Assembly (NCBI RefSeq): GCF_000981585.1
Contig: NZ_LN831776.1
Span: 1,441,001 to 1,505,000, forward strand
From: Paenibacillus riograndensis SBR5
Lineage (GTDB): Bacteria; Bacillota; Bacilli; Paenibacillales; Paenibacillaceae
Length of the DNA: 64,000 bases
Direction of reading: 5' to 3'
Positions 7,429 to 15,922 of the stretch are shown here, in pieces (position 1 is the first letter of the stretch; each line of letters starts with the position of its first letter). The notes beneath the pieces are model-generated. The model had not been told where the DNA came from, ran no database searches, and was given only the letters and a program-made list of their open reading frames with translations. The position numbers were made by a program, and so were the translations under genes.

Positions 7429-7637
7429 GAAAGAATTATTGCTCCGGGTGAATTTGTCGATGTCGTCTATGCATTTCATTCCCCGGTTTGGAAATCGGCA
7501 AAAACAAATTGGAGCAATAATGCCGGATTGGAAAATGCAATTGACGTAAGGGGGTTCAATTCAAGGTATATGCCGGTTCAGGTGAAATCGTATCGGCTGG
7601 AACGCTCCGGATTACGAATTTTAAGTTGAATTTCTAA
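7429..7637 (+). pseudogene. 3' remnant of a secreted beta-rich protein gene
   Basis: A coding-like stretch reads ERIIAPGEFVDVVYAFHSPV and on through WKSAKTNWSNNAGLENAIDV, then shifts frame near 7550 and ends KVYAGSGEIVSAGTLRITNF-KLNF with TAA at 7635-7637. The aromatic/Asn-rich beta pattern resembles the end of a carbohydrate-binding module of an extracellular protein. There is no start and the frame is broken, so it is a relic. The family assignment is a guess. Confidence 0.4.
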
Positions 7638-7656
7638 GAGCTAAAGAATACAAAGG

Positions 7657-7700
7657 AAATGGCGGCAGAGGGAGTAACTTCCCGGATGCCGCCATTTTTG
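7657..7700 (+). terminator. Terminator after the decayed gene
   Basis: AAATGGCGGCA (7657-7667) pairs with TGCCGCCATTT (7687-7697) and is followed by more T residues. It appears to be the surviving terminator of the relic ending at 7637. Confidence 0.7.
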
Positions 7701-7710
7701 GAATCAAAAA

Positions 7711-7732
7711 AACCTGGCAGAAACGCCAGGTT
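7711..7732 (-). terminator. Hairpin with minus-strand T-run
   Basis: AACCTGGC (7711-7718) and GCCAGGTT (7725-7732) form a compact stem. Read on the minus strand it is followed by a run of T (the A-run at 7706-7712), so it would stop transcription entering from the helD side. Confidence 0.6.
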
Positions 7733-7917
7733 ATTATATGTAAAACCGTTGCAAACAAATAAGCATTGTGCTAAAGTTGAAGAACTGTCGATGTTTTTTT
7801 AAATAAAACACAGTTAACGCATTTTATCTACACCTTTATTGTAGCAGATGGAAATGCATTTTGTCAACAGTCCTTTTTTCTTTGCTAACTTCGTTTGAGA
7901 AGGAGTGTATTCAGAAG

Positions 7918-10332
7918 ATGATGAACATGAATGAATGGCAGCAGGAGCAGCAGCGGCTGGATCTGGTTAAGGAAAAACTGTCATCCGCGATCGTTGAACT
8001 GGAGCCCAAGATAAGCCAATTAAAGGATCAGGCGGCGGATATCCGCAAAAGATTCTGGGAAGAGGTTACGGTCAACACCAGCACGGACGAGGATTTCGAA
8101 GAAACCTTTTTCACGATTAATCAGCAATCTGCAGTGTTGTCCGAACGGGAACGCAGCCATAAACGGCTGGTGCAGCAGTGGAAAAATATGAACCGGCTGC
8201 TGCCCTCTCCTTATTTTGGACGCGTCGACTTTCTGGAAGATGGCCAGGGGATTACGGAGCAAGTGTATATCGGAGTGTCCTCCTTCGCCGATACGGATGG
8301 TCTGAGCTTTCTGGTATATGACTGGCGTACTCCAATTGCGAGTCTTTACTATGACTATCCTCCGGGCACGGCAGCCTATGAAACGCCGGGAGGGCGCATC
8401 ACGGGGACCATGAACCTGAAGCGTCAATACCAGATCCGTGACGGTCATCTCCAGCATATGTTCGATTCGAGTTTAACCATCGGCGATGAATTGCTCCAGC
8501 AGGTGCTCGGTGGAGGGGCAAATGCGCAAATGAAAAGCATCGTGGCGACGATTCAAAAAGAGCAGAACGCGATTATCCGCAACGATAAAAGCAAGATGCT
8601 CATTGTGCAGGGGGCAGCCGGAAGCGGGAAAACCTCTGCAGCGCTGCAGCGCGTAGCATATCTGCTGTATAAACACCGCGATAGGCTCACGGCGGATCAG
8701 ATTGTTCTTTTCTCGCCTAACCCCATGTTCAACAGCTACGTCTCTACAGTTCTTCCTGAGCTGGGGGAAGAGAATATGCAGCAGACCACCTTCCAGGAAT
8801 ATCTGGACTATTGGCTCGGATCAACGTTTCGCCTGGAGGACCCGTTCGATCAGATCGAATATGTGCTGACCGGACAGCAGGGGCCAGAATATAAGGCCCG
8901 TATGAATGGAATTCAATATAAAGCGTCGGAAGCCTACCTTCAGGCACTCCGCAGGTATTCGGTGTGGCTGGAGCGGGAAGGCATGAGGTTTGTCAGCATC
9001 CGTTTCCGGGATCGTGTGTTGATCTCTGATGAGCAGATCAAAGCCAAATTCTACAGCTATGATGCTTCGATCCGCCTGGCCAACCGTATCACACTTGTCC
9101 AGAAATGGCTGCTGCAGGAGCTGGCCCGGCTGGAGAAGGTAGAGCAGGGAGCAGACTGGGTACAGGAGGAGCTTAACTATCTGGACGGGGAGCAGTACGC
9201 TGAAGTATTCAGTATGCTGCACAAAGACCGGGGGGTTTTTGACTTTGCCGAAAAATATGCCCGGATCGATGAAATAGTCCGCAACAAGCCCCGCCCGGAC
9301 GAGGGTGATTTTGATTTTGCCGAGCGGGAGGAAGAGCTGCTGACCCGGATGATCGTGAAAGAGCAATTCCAACCCCTGAGACGGAATGTAAAGCAATTCT
9401 CGTTTATAGATATGCTTGGGCTGTACAGCCAGTTGTTCAGCGATGAAGCTGCATACAGGGAAATGACAGATGAAGCTGAGGTGCCGGAGCATTGGCCGGA
9501 AATCTGCGTGCATACCAAAGATAAGCTGAGCCGGAACGAGCTGTTGTATGAAGATGCTACACCATATCTGTATCTAAAAGAACTTGTCGAAGGTACCCGG
9601 ACCAACACTCAGGTGCGGCATATATTCATCGATGAAGGTCAGGATTATTCGATGTTTCAGTATGAGTTCCTCAAAAGACTTTTTCCCCGTGCCCGGATGA
9701 CCGTGCTCGGTGATTTCAGTCAGGCCATCTTTACACAGGCCACGAACCTGCACGGGATCGGTTCGCCGTTAGTCCGGCTCTATGGCGAGGAGGAGACCAG
9801 CCAGTTTCTTCTTGTCCGCAGTTACCGTTCCACCCGTGAAATTGTGGAGTTCACGAAGCCGCTTTTGCCGGGCGGGGAAACAATTGTACCTTTTGAGCGA
9901 AGCGGCAGAAAGCCCACCCTCACGAGGCTGGAGAGCAGCGGGCGGCGGGTGGAGCGAATAGCGGCAGATATCGCGGCGCTTCAGTCTGAAGGCTATACAT
10001 CCATCGCCGTGATTACGAAAACCGCTGCCGGGAGCACAGAAGCCTATGAGGCTCTGGCAGCCGGGGGGGTCAAAGAGCTGCGGCTGATCACAAAGAACAC
10101 GCCTACTTTTGACAAGGGGATACTGGTCATTCCCGCATATCTCGCTAAGGGGGTAGAATTTGATGCGGTGTTGATTTACGATGCCTCCTTGCAGTCCTAT
10201 CACCGGGAGAACGAGCGCAAGCTCTTTTATACAGCATGTACACGGGCAATGCACCGGCTTCTCCTGTATACGGCAGAGGAATGGACACCTTTCATCCAGG
10301 CGGTAGACACATCTTTGTATGAGTTGGTGTAA
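7918..10332 (+). CDS. helD: HelD-type UvrD/Rep superfamily helicase (RNA polymerase recycling)
   Basis: ATP-dependent motor of 804 residues. Bacillus HelD binds RNA polymerase and strips it from nucleic acid (established for the family). An N-terminal coiled-coil arm (about 1-110; many Glu/Gln/Arg) precedes an SF1 helicase core. Walker A GAAGSGKT lies at residues 232-239, Walker B reads IFIDEGQDYSMFQ, and the QLR-like motif and a C-terminal YTACTRAMHRLLLY motif VI are visible. The first ATG with a ribosome site (AAGGAG at 7900-7905) is 7918; codons upstream lie in the leader. Members are typically 700-800 residues, so it appears complete. Monocistronic, with an AT-rich upstream region holding an imperfect hairpin near 7820-7857. 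Confidence 0.88.
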   Translation: MMNMNEWQQEQQRLDLVKEKLSSAIVELEPKISQLKDQAADIRKRFWEEVTVNTSTDEDFEETFFTINQQSAVLSERERSHKRLVQQWKNMNRLLPSPYFGRVDFLEDGQGITEQVYIGVSSFADTDGLSFLVYDWRTPIASLYYDYPPGTAAYETPGGRITGTMNLKRQYQIRDGHLQHMFDSSLTIGDELLQQVLGGGANAQMKSIVATIQKEQNAIIRNDKSKMLIVQGAAGSGKTSAALQRVAYLLYKHRDRLTADQIVLFSPNPMFNSYVSTVLPELGEENMQQTTFQEYLDYWLGSTFRLEDPFDQIEYVLTGQQGPEYKARMNGIQYKASEAYLQALRRYSVWLEREGMRFVSIRFRDRVLISDEQIKAKFYSYDASIRLANRITLVQKWLLQELARLEKVEQGADWVQEELNYLDGEQYAEVFSMLHKDRGVFDFAEKYARIDEIVRNKPRPDEGDFDFAEREEELLTRMIVKEQFQPLRRNVKQFSFIDMLGLYSQLFSDEAAYREMTDEAEVPEHWPEICVHTKDKLSRNELLYEDATPYLYLKELVEGTRTNTQVRHIFIDEGQDYSMFQYEFLKRLFPRARMTVLGDFSQAIFTQATNLHGIGSPLVRLYGEEETSQFLLVRSYRSTREIVEFTKPLLPGGETIVPFERSGRKPTLTRLESSGRRVERIAADIAALQSEGYTSIAVITKTAAGSTEAYEALAAGGVKELRLITKNTPTFDKGILVIPAYLAKGVEFDAVLIYDASLQSYHRENERKLFYTACTRAMHRLLLYTAEEWTPFIQAVDTSLYELV

Positions 10333-10440
10333 CAGACAGTTCCCAGAGGCTTCCTTAACTGGTATCGGCTGAACATCCGGAACATGACAGTAAGTTGTCT
10401 ACTTTCTTATTGTACAATTCAGTGAAAAGGAGAGTGGACC

Positions 10441-10923
10441 ATGAACACTTATACCGTTCACAAACAAAACCTGATCATAACAGGAGTTGCTGTACGTACT
10501 ACAAACGCAGAAGAGGCGGGACCGGAGGGGAGATTGCCCAAGCTGTGGGAAACTTACTTTCAGAGCAATCTCTTATCTGCGGCGGGAGGCGAAAATCCGC
10601 ATTTTATTTACGCTGTGTACACGGATTATGAGAGCGACGCAAACGGCGCTTATACCGTTGTAATTGGGCATGAATCAAGCGATAAGCCGGTCCCGGATGA
10701 CAAGAATCATGTCGTTGTGGCCGTCCCCGGGAGTAAATACAGGGTATTCACGACAAAAAAAGGGCCGGTGTATGAAGTGGTGGCACAAGCGTGGCGCGAG
10801 ATTTGGGCCTATTTCGGGGAATCCACAGAGAAGAGAGCCTACACAGGCGACTTTGAGCTGTATGATGCCAGAGACTTTGATCCGGCGAACACAGAGCTAC
10901 AGATTTACATTGCTATAAGATAA
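10441..10923 (+). CDS. GyrI-like / effector-binding domain protein
   Basis: A 160-residue cytoplasmic protein consisting of one GyrI-like small-molecule-binding domain, the fold also found fused to AraC or MerR regulators (BmrR type). Support comes from the ITGVAVRTTNAEE opening, the central YAVYTDYESDANGAYTVVIG and the C-terminal FELYDARDFDPANTELQIYI signature. There is no DNA-binding domain, so it probably binds or sequesters a ligand or protein. Start ATG 10441 with AAAAGGAGAG upstream. The first tnpB element lies 24 bases after its stop. Confidence 0.8.
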   Translation: MNTYTVHKQNLIITGVAVRTTNAEEAGPEGRLPKLWETYFQSNLLSAAGGENPHFIYAVYTDYESDANGAYTVVIGHESSDKPVPDDKNHVVVAVPGSKYRVFTTKKGPVYEVVAQAWREIWAYFGESTEKRAYTGDFELYDARDFDPANTELQIYIAIR

Positions 10924-10947
10924 TGAGCTAATCTTGATTTATTTAAC

Positions 10948-12274
10948 CATCAGTTGTCAGAATTCCCCCATTTCTAAAATGGTGGGATGAATGGCAACGG
11001 TCTTTCTTATCTAAAGGAAATTATCTTCCATAAATACGAACATTTGTGCTATGATGGATTCGTAAATTCCTGGAAAGGAGTTGCGAGGCATGTTCGTACT
11101 TAAAGCGTATAAGTATCGGATCTACCCCACCCATGAGCAACAACAATATCTGGAAAAGGTGTTCGGATGTGTCCGTTTTATCTACAACAAAATGCTTGCG
11201 GATAAGATCGAACACTATAAACAAACGGAGAAAATGCTCCATAATACACCTGCCAGGTACAAGAAAGCATTCCCGTGGCTGAAAGAAGTGGACAGCCTGG
11301 CCTTAGCAAACGTTCAGCTCAACCTGGAGAAAGCCTATAGGCATTTTTTTCGGGATAAGAACGTGGGTTTCCCTACATTCAAAAGCAAGAAAACGAACAA
11401 CAATAGCTTCACAACGAACAATCAAAACGGAACGATAGCCACCAAAGCTGGAACGATTAAAATTCCGAAACTAAAGACAAGAATCCGAATCAAGGTACAT
11501 CGTCCATTCTGGGGGCGAATCAAATCCTGCACCCTATCCAAAACACCATCAGGAAAATATTTTGCCTCCGTACGGGTAGAAACAGATATCGCTCCTTTGC
11601 CAAAAACAGAAAAGAAGATTGGCGTAGATCTGGGACTAAGAAACTTTGCGATTACTTCGTGTGGCGAAGTGATCGCAAATCCGAAACATCTTCGTCAATC
11701 GGAACAACGATTAGCCAAACTGCAAAAGGACTTGTCGAGAAAGAAGAAAGGAAGCCATAACCGAAATAAAGCACGTTTGAAGGTCGCCAAGCTTCATGAA
11801 AAAATAGCGAATCAGCGTAAAGACTTCTTGCACCAAACGTCAACCCAAATGATACGCGAAAACCAAGTGATCGTGATGGAAGACCTGCGTGTAAAGAACA
11901 TGATGCAGAATCATAAATTAGCTAAAGCCATATCCGAAGTATCTTGGAGCATGTTTCGAGCGATGCTCGAATACAAGGCGAAGTGGTACGGGAGAACATT
12001 GATGATTGCCCCAAAACACTTTGCGAGCAGCCAAAGATGTTCCTGCTGCGGCTATAAAAACGCAGAAGTGAAGAACCTTGCGGTACGTGAATGGACTTGT
12101 CCTGAATGTAGTGTACAACACGACAGAGATGTAAACGCAGCTAAAAACTTACTACAATTAGCCATATAAAATGGCAACGATTGGGCTAGGAACTAGCCTC
12201 TAAGCTTGGGTAAACTTGGAGCAGTAGCTCTATTGACCAAGAAGCACCCACCTCTTAGGTGGTGTGTAGTTCAC
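10948..12274 (+). mobile_element. IS605-type tnpB-only element, copy 1
   Basis: A 1327-bp unit that recurs, at identical length and with about ten base differences, at 43141-44467. It begins after TTTAAC and starts ATCAGTTGTCAG after a variable first base. The left end carries an imperfect hairpin (CCCATTT / AAATGG-T-GGG, about 10968-10990) and the right end a hairpin CCACCT-CTT-AGGTGG (about 12250-12264) before the final GTAGTTCAC. There is no tnpA (Y1 transposase), so mobility must depend on a transposase elsewhere. No target-site duplication is expected for this family. Confidence 0.85.
11090..12169 (+). CDS. tnpB: TnpB RNA-guided endonuclease, copy 1
   Basis: OrfB/TnpB protein of 359 residues, the IS605-family RNA-guided nuclease related to Cas12. 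The RuvC triad looks intact: Asp180 (GVDLGLRN), Glu264 (VIVMEDLRV) and Asp347 ([10 protein letters not shown]). A CxxC...CxxC zinc ribbon (CSCCGY...CPEC) sits between the last two. The N-terminus [13 protein letters not shown] is the family's helix-turn-helix opening. The start is ATG 11090, 9 bases after AAAGGAG (11074-11080). Against copy 2 it differs at five residues: E/A, TK/IE, R/K and SSQR/SSQL. Both appear functional. Confidence 0.92.
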   Translation: MFVLKAYKYRIYPTHEQQQYLEKVFGCVRFIYNKMLADKIEHYKQTEKMLHNTPARYKKAFPWLKEVDSLALANVQLNLEKAYRHFFRDKNVGFPTFKSKKTNNNSFTTNNQNGTIATKAGTIKIPKLKTRIRIKVHRPFWGRIKSCTLSKTPSGKYFASVRVETDIAPLPKTEKKIGVDLGLRNFAITSCGEVIANPKHLRQSEQRLAKLQKDLSRKKKGSHNRNKARLKVAKLHEKIANQRKDFLHQTSTQMIRENQVIVMEDLRVKNMMQNHKLAKAISEVSWSMFRAMLEYKAKWYGRTLMIAPKHFASSQRCSCCGYKNAEVKNLAVREWTCPECSVQHDRDVNAAKNLLQLAI

Positions 12275-12294
12275 TCTAAAAGGAACAGAAGAAG
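12120..12294 (+). ncRNA. Predicted omega (reRNA) guide RNA region of copy 1
   Basis: In TnpB systems the guide RNA overlaps the tnpB 3' end, runs to the element's right end and continues into flanking DNA as the guide. Here that would include the CCACCT-CTT-AGGTGG hairpin, end at 12274, and use the flank TCTAAAAGGAACAGAAGAAG (12275-12294) as guide. Inferred from family knowledge and the shared right end of both copies; the 5' limit is unknown. Confidence 0.45.
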
Positions 12295-12372
12295 CGGCCT
12301 CGAAAACTTACGCATAAATTTGTACTGAAGACTTACTTCAACGGCTGAGCGGCCAGCGGCAATACTTAAAAT

Positions 12373-12418
12373 AAAACAGGACGTTTCCCTGGTATCTTAC
12401 GGGGAGTCGTCCTGTTTT
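12373..12418 (-). terminator. Terminator of the LysR gene
   Basis: AAAACAGGACG (12373-12383) and CGTCCTGTTTT (12408-12418) form a stem which, read on the minus strand, follows the LysR stop at 12428 and ends in T-rich sequence. Confidence 0.75.
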
Positions 12419-12427
12419 GCCAAGGAA

Positions 12428-13300
12428 TTACATCTCCAAAAAAGCCTCAGCCGCAAGTGACAGGGACGAATGCTTGCGAACAGCGATGCCAATATGACGG
12501 TCAGGGATGGGGACAGCCGTGTGAAGCTCTACTAAAGACCCTCCCGTAATACGTGAGGCCACAAAAGCACGAGGCAGGAAGGCTGCTCCATATCCCCGCT
12601 CGGCAAATTCGGTGAGCATTTCCAGACTGTTCAGTTCAAAGTCGGCTTCGGCTTCTATCCCCTGGGACCGGAACCATTCTTCAATGAAGGAACGCGTGGT
12701 GCTGCCCGGAGACAGCATCAGGAGTGGAAGCTCCATCAACCGTTCCGTTGGCAGGGGTTGCTGTGACCAGTCTGCAAAGGCAGTTCCCACAACCGCACAA
12801 AAAGGTGAGGCATGGGAGGCCACGATCCTAATCTCTTCATCGGAGACGGGCAGATAAATATAGCCGAGGTCCAACGAGCCCCGCTTCAACCGCTCCAGGA
12901 TGAGGCTGGTCTTCTCCTGCGACAATTGAATGCGAATGTTGGGATAGCGGGCATGAAACTGGTCGAGCAGGGGGACAATGAAATCCTTAATAATTGCCCC
13001 GTTCGCGCCGATTCGCAGCCGGCCTTCACGGTACTGCTGCATATTCTTCATTTGACGCTCAGCGGAGTCAAGTTCCTCGAAGGCCTGCCGGACATGCAGA
13101 TACAGAGTTTGTCCTTCTTGTGTTAACCGGACGCCCTTGGATAACCGGTCAAACAGCCGGACGCCAAGGGCTTCTTCAAGCTGCTTGATCGCGTAGCTGA
13201 CGGATGGCTGCGTCATATTGAGGTTTTGTGCAGCTTTGGTTAGATTGGAACAATCAGCGGCATGGAGGAAAATACGGTACCATTCACTGTTAATGATCAC
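12428..13300 (-). CDS. LysR family transcriptional regulator
   Basis: A 290-residue LysR-type regulator. The N-terminal winged helix-turn-helix reads LTKAAQNLNMTQPSVSYAIK followed by QLEEALGVRLFDR, a linker helix follows, and a periplasmic-binding-like effector domain runs from about residue 90 to the end. It is divergent from the aroC gene with about 110 bases between them, the usual layout for control of the neighbour. CTTAGACTAAG at 13364-13374 is a small palindrome in that gap and a candidate operator. The effector is unknown; it might be an aromatic-pathway intermediate given the neighbour. Confidence 0.88.
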   Translation of the reverse strand: MIINSEWYRIFLHAADCSNLTKAAQNLNMTQPSVSYAIKQLEEALGVRLFDRLSKGVRLTQEGQTLYLHVRQAFEELDSAERQMKNMQQYREGRLRIGANGAIIKDFIVPLLDQFHARYPNIRIQLSQEKTSLILERLKRGSLDLGYIYLPVSDEEIRIVASHASPFCAVVGTAFADWSQQPLPTERLMELPLLMLSPGSTTRSFIEEWFRSQGIEAEADFELNSLEMLTEFAERGYGAAFLPRAFVASRITGGSLVELHTAVPIPDRHIGIAVRKHSSLSLAAEAFLEM

Positions 13301-13409
13301 TTGTTATCAATCCTCTCTATGGCAGATGCTGAATATTACAATTTCATTTATTTCAAGTATACCCTTAGACTAAGAAAAGAAGGAACTCTAAGAACAGGGG
13401 GGCATTGAA

Positions 13410-14477
13410 ATGGCGGGAAGCACGTTTGGGGAAAGATTAAAAGTGACTACGTTCGGAGAATCCCATGGAGAGGCCGTAGGTGCTATTGTGGAGGGGGTTA
13501 CCCCGGGTGTCGAATTGGACGAAGCATACATCCAAGTTCAGATGGACCGGAGAAGACCAGGGCAGTCCTCCGTCACGACTCCCCGGAAGGAATATGATAA
13601 GATCCGCATCCTGTCCGGCCTCTTCGAGGGCCGGACAACAGGTACACCACTGTGCATCATGCTGGACAATACGGACATGCGCCCGTCGGCGTATGATGAT
13701 ATTAAATCTATGTACCGGCCCGGACATGCGGATTTCACCTACGAGAAGAAATACGGGGTTCGTGACTATCGCGGGAGCGGCAGGGCGTCGGGCAGAGAAA
13801 CGGCGGCCCGCGTGGCTGCGGGGGCGGTTGCGCGCAAGCTGCTGGAGCATCGGAACGTGAAGGTCCTGGCTTATACCACCGAAATCGGCGGCATCCGCTG
13901 CGGGACATTTGACCCGGAGGTTATCGAATCCAACGTGGTGCGGGCGTGCGATCCTGCGGCGGCAGAACGTATGATTAAGCGGATCGAAGAGCTGGCTGCT
14001 AAGGGCGACAGCTGCGGAGGAATTGTGGGATGCCGGATTAGCGGCGTCCCGGCAGGACTTGGGGAGCCTGTGTTTGACAAGCTGGATGCAGAGCTGGCCA
14101 AGGCAATGCTCTCCATCGGGGCGGTCAAAGGCATTGAATTTGGCGCCGGTTTCCAGGCGGCAGCCATGCTTGGAAGTGAACACAACGATCAGATGGACGC
14201 AAGCGGATTTCAGACGAACCATGCCGGAGGGGTTATCGGCGGCATCAGCACAGGGGCAGACATCGTCTTCCGGGTGGCCGTCAAGCCGACCTCTTCGATT
14301 TCAGTCCCCCAGCGGACCATCGACACCGGCGGCAATGAACGGGAAATCGTGACCAAAGGCAGGCATGATCCCTGCATCTGCCCCCGTGTTGTGCCGGTGA
14401 TTGAAGCCATGGCCTGCCTGGTGATCGAGGATCATTACAAGCGGCAGGCGGCGTTGCTGGATAACTTCTGCCTCTGA
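13410..14477 (+). CDS. aroC: Chorismate synthase
   Basis: Last enzyme of the shikimate pathway: converts 5-enolpyruvylshikimate-3-phosphate to chorismate with reduced FMN. The 355-residue length and the blocks TFGESHGEAVGAIVEG, MDRRRPGQSS, RPGHADFTYEKKYG, YRGSGRASGRETAARVAAGA and HDPCICPRVVPVIEAM are those of bona fide AroC. ATG 13410 lies 8 bases after a GGGGGG ribosome site. Unusually it stands alone beside a divergent LysR gene; in Bacilli aroC usually sits in an aro/trp operon, so this may be a second, separately regulated copy. Confidence 0.92.
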   Translation: MAGSTFGERLKVTTFGESHGEAVGAIVEGVTPGVELDEAYIQVQMDRRRPGQSSVTTPRKEYDKIRILSGLFEGRTTGTPLCIMLDNTDMRPSAYDDIKSMYRPGHADFTYEKKYGVRDYRGSGRASGRETAARVAAGAVARKLLEHRNVKVLAYTTEIGGIRCGTFDPEVIESNVVRACDPAAAERMIKRIEELAAKGDSCGGIVGCRISGVPAGLGEPVFDKLDAELAKAMLSIGAVKGIEFGAGFQAAAMLGSEHNDQMDASGFQTNHAGGVIGGISTGADIVFRVAVKPTSSISVPQRTIDTGGNEREIVTKGRHDPCICPRVVPVIEAMACLVIEDHYKRQAALLDNFCL

Positions 14478-14519
14478 CCGAAACTATTTGAGGCTCAGAC
14501 TGGGCTAGCCGATATTCAA

Positions 14520-14700
14520 TTGCACTTTATACAGTAGATGTTCCCTAAATTGACTGGAAACTTGATTCTGTTGCACTTTGTACAGCAGAATTGGGCAAAA
14601 AAGGCCCTGTTGACTCAAAATCAAGAAATCTATTGCACGGAATACAGCAGAATGCGATTCGCCGCAGAAATCTCAGCTTTCTATTGTACAAAGTGCAATC
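14520..14700. repeat. Intergenic ~51-bp-period repeat array D
   Basis: After aroC the unit TTGCACTTTrTACAGyAGA occurs at 14520 and 14571, a diverged form TTGCACGGAATACAGCAGAA at 14633, and an inverted core TTGTACAAAGTGCAA at 14684. The spacings are 51, 62 and 51 bases. No gene fits this stretch. The outer inverted copy can pair with any of the direct copies. Confidence 0.55.
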
Positions 14701-14752
14701 CATCAGAACGTGTAATCCCTCAATGGATGGCCTTGTTTTTGCGGAAAAAGGT

Positions 14753-15121
14753 TCACAGATTCGCCAGAACAACAGCGAGAATAGCCGCGAAGGCCGGAAG
14801 GCCCTGGACGAACAGAATCGATTTCTTGGCAGTGATGCTGCCATAGACCGCTGCTACGCCTACACAAATCAGAAAAAATAGTTGAAGCTGGAACCCGAAC
14901 GTATCGTTCGGATGGAACAGGCCCCATATTAAACCCGCTGCCAGAAAGCCATTATACAACCCTTGGTTGGCCGCGAGCGATTTCGTCTCCTTAGCGAACT
15001 GGCTGGTGGTCCCGAACGCCTTCTGCGCTCTTGGGGTAGCCCACATAAACATCTCCAGGATTAAAATATACACATGCTCAAGTGCTACAAGCGCTACAAG
15101 TATTGTACTTAAGATCATCAT
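14753..15121 (-). CDS. DUF1304 family membrane protein
   Basis: Small integral membrane protein of 122 residues with four hydrophobic segments. The opening (MILSTILVALVALEHVYILI) and the LEMFMW, SLAANQGLYNGFLAAGL and ITAKKSILFVQGLPA blocks are typical of DUF1304, whose function is not known. Three start codons lie together; ATG 15121 is best spaced (7 bases) from GAGGG. Monocistronic on the minus strand, facing the repeat array that follows aroC. Confidence 0.82.
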   Translation of the reverse strand: MMILSTILVALVALEHVYILILEMFMWATPRAQKAFGTTSQFAKETKSLAANQGLYNGFLAAGLIWGLFHPNDTFGFQLQLFFLICVGVAAVYGSITAKKSILFVQGLPAFAAILAVVLANL

Positions 15122-15318
15122 AGCCATTCCCTCATTTTCGTTGGATTAGTACGCATAGACAAATTTATATTTTGCAAAATTTAATTTAACAAAAGTAAAT
15201 ATACCTAAATCCAGCTTTTTTGTCAATTTAGAAATATATGAGGGCCTGTACCTAGGGGAAACCGGTATAATGATATAAGGAAGGGATTTTTTAACAAACA
15301 CAGTAAGGAGGCAAAGCC

Positions 15319-15834
15319 TTGTACATAAGAACACTGACTTCCGCCGATGCGGAGATTTACCGCGAACTCCGGCTGCAGTCGCTGCTGCAGAACCCGGAGG
15401 CTTTTCTCAGCACTTATGAATCCGAGTTCAAAATCTCCATTGTCACTACACGGATCAGACTGGAACCGGCGGATGATCATTTTACACTGGGAGCCTTTGA
15501 TACAGGGGAAAAGCTGGTGGGCATCATCACTTTTTTCCGTGAGAGCAGACCGAAGATTCATCATAAAGCCCATGTATATTCCGTATATGTTGATCCGGGC
15601 GCCCGCCGGCAGGGAGTGGGACGGCTCCTGATGCTGGAACTGATCAGCCGTGCCAAAGCATTGCCGGGTCTGGAAATTCTTAATCTGACGCTTACCTCCA
15701 CCAACCTGCCCGCCAAACGGCTGTATGAAACTCTGGGTTTTATCTGCTACGGCACAGAGCCGAAGGCAATGAAGCTGGGGGAGGAATATCTGGATGAGGA
15801 TCTGATGTATTTGCAGATTGTGCCGGAGCTGTAG
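15319..15834 (+). CDS. GNAT family N-acetyltransferase
   Basis: Acetyl-CoA-dependent acetyltransferase of 171 residues. Motif A VYVDPGARRQGVGRLLMLEL contains the RxxGxG acetyl-CoA loop, and LNLTLTSTNLPAKRLYETLG is the usual motif B. The start is TTG 15319 after TAAGGAGG (15302-15309). The substrate is unknown; the general form resembles acetyltransferases acting on amino groups of small molecules or protein N-termini. It stands alone with the ZIP transporter gene 88 bases downstream on the same strand. Confidence 0.83.
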   Translation: MYIRTLTSADAEIYRELRLQSLLQNPEAFLSTYESEFKISIVTTRIRLEPADDHFTLGAFDTGEKLVGIITFFRESRPKIHHKAHVYSVYVDPGARRQGVGRLLMLELISRAKALPGLEILNLTLTSTNLPAKRLYETLGFICYGTEPKAMKLGEEYLDEDLMYLQIVPEL

Positions 15835-15922
15835 GAGGAAAATGGAAATTATTAGACATAACTAAGGCTGCTTATAGCATAAGCTGGGTCTAGGAGTCCT
15901 GTCCACTAAAGGGGTTGAAGAC

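Noticed and set aside
8821..9513. Minus-strand open frame of 230 codons
   Set aside because: Lies wholly inside helD, with no domain or ribosome site.
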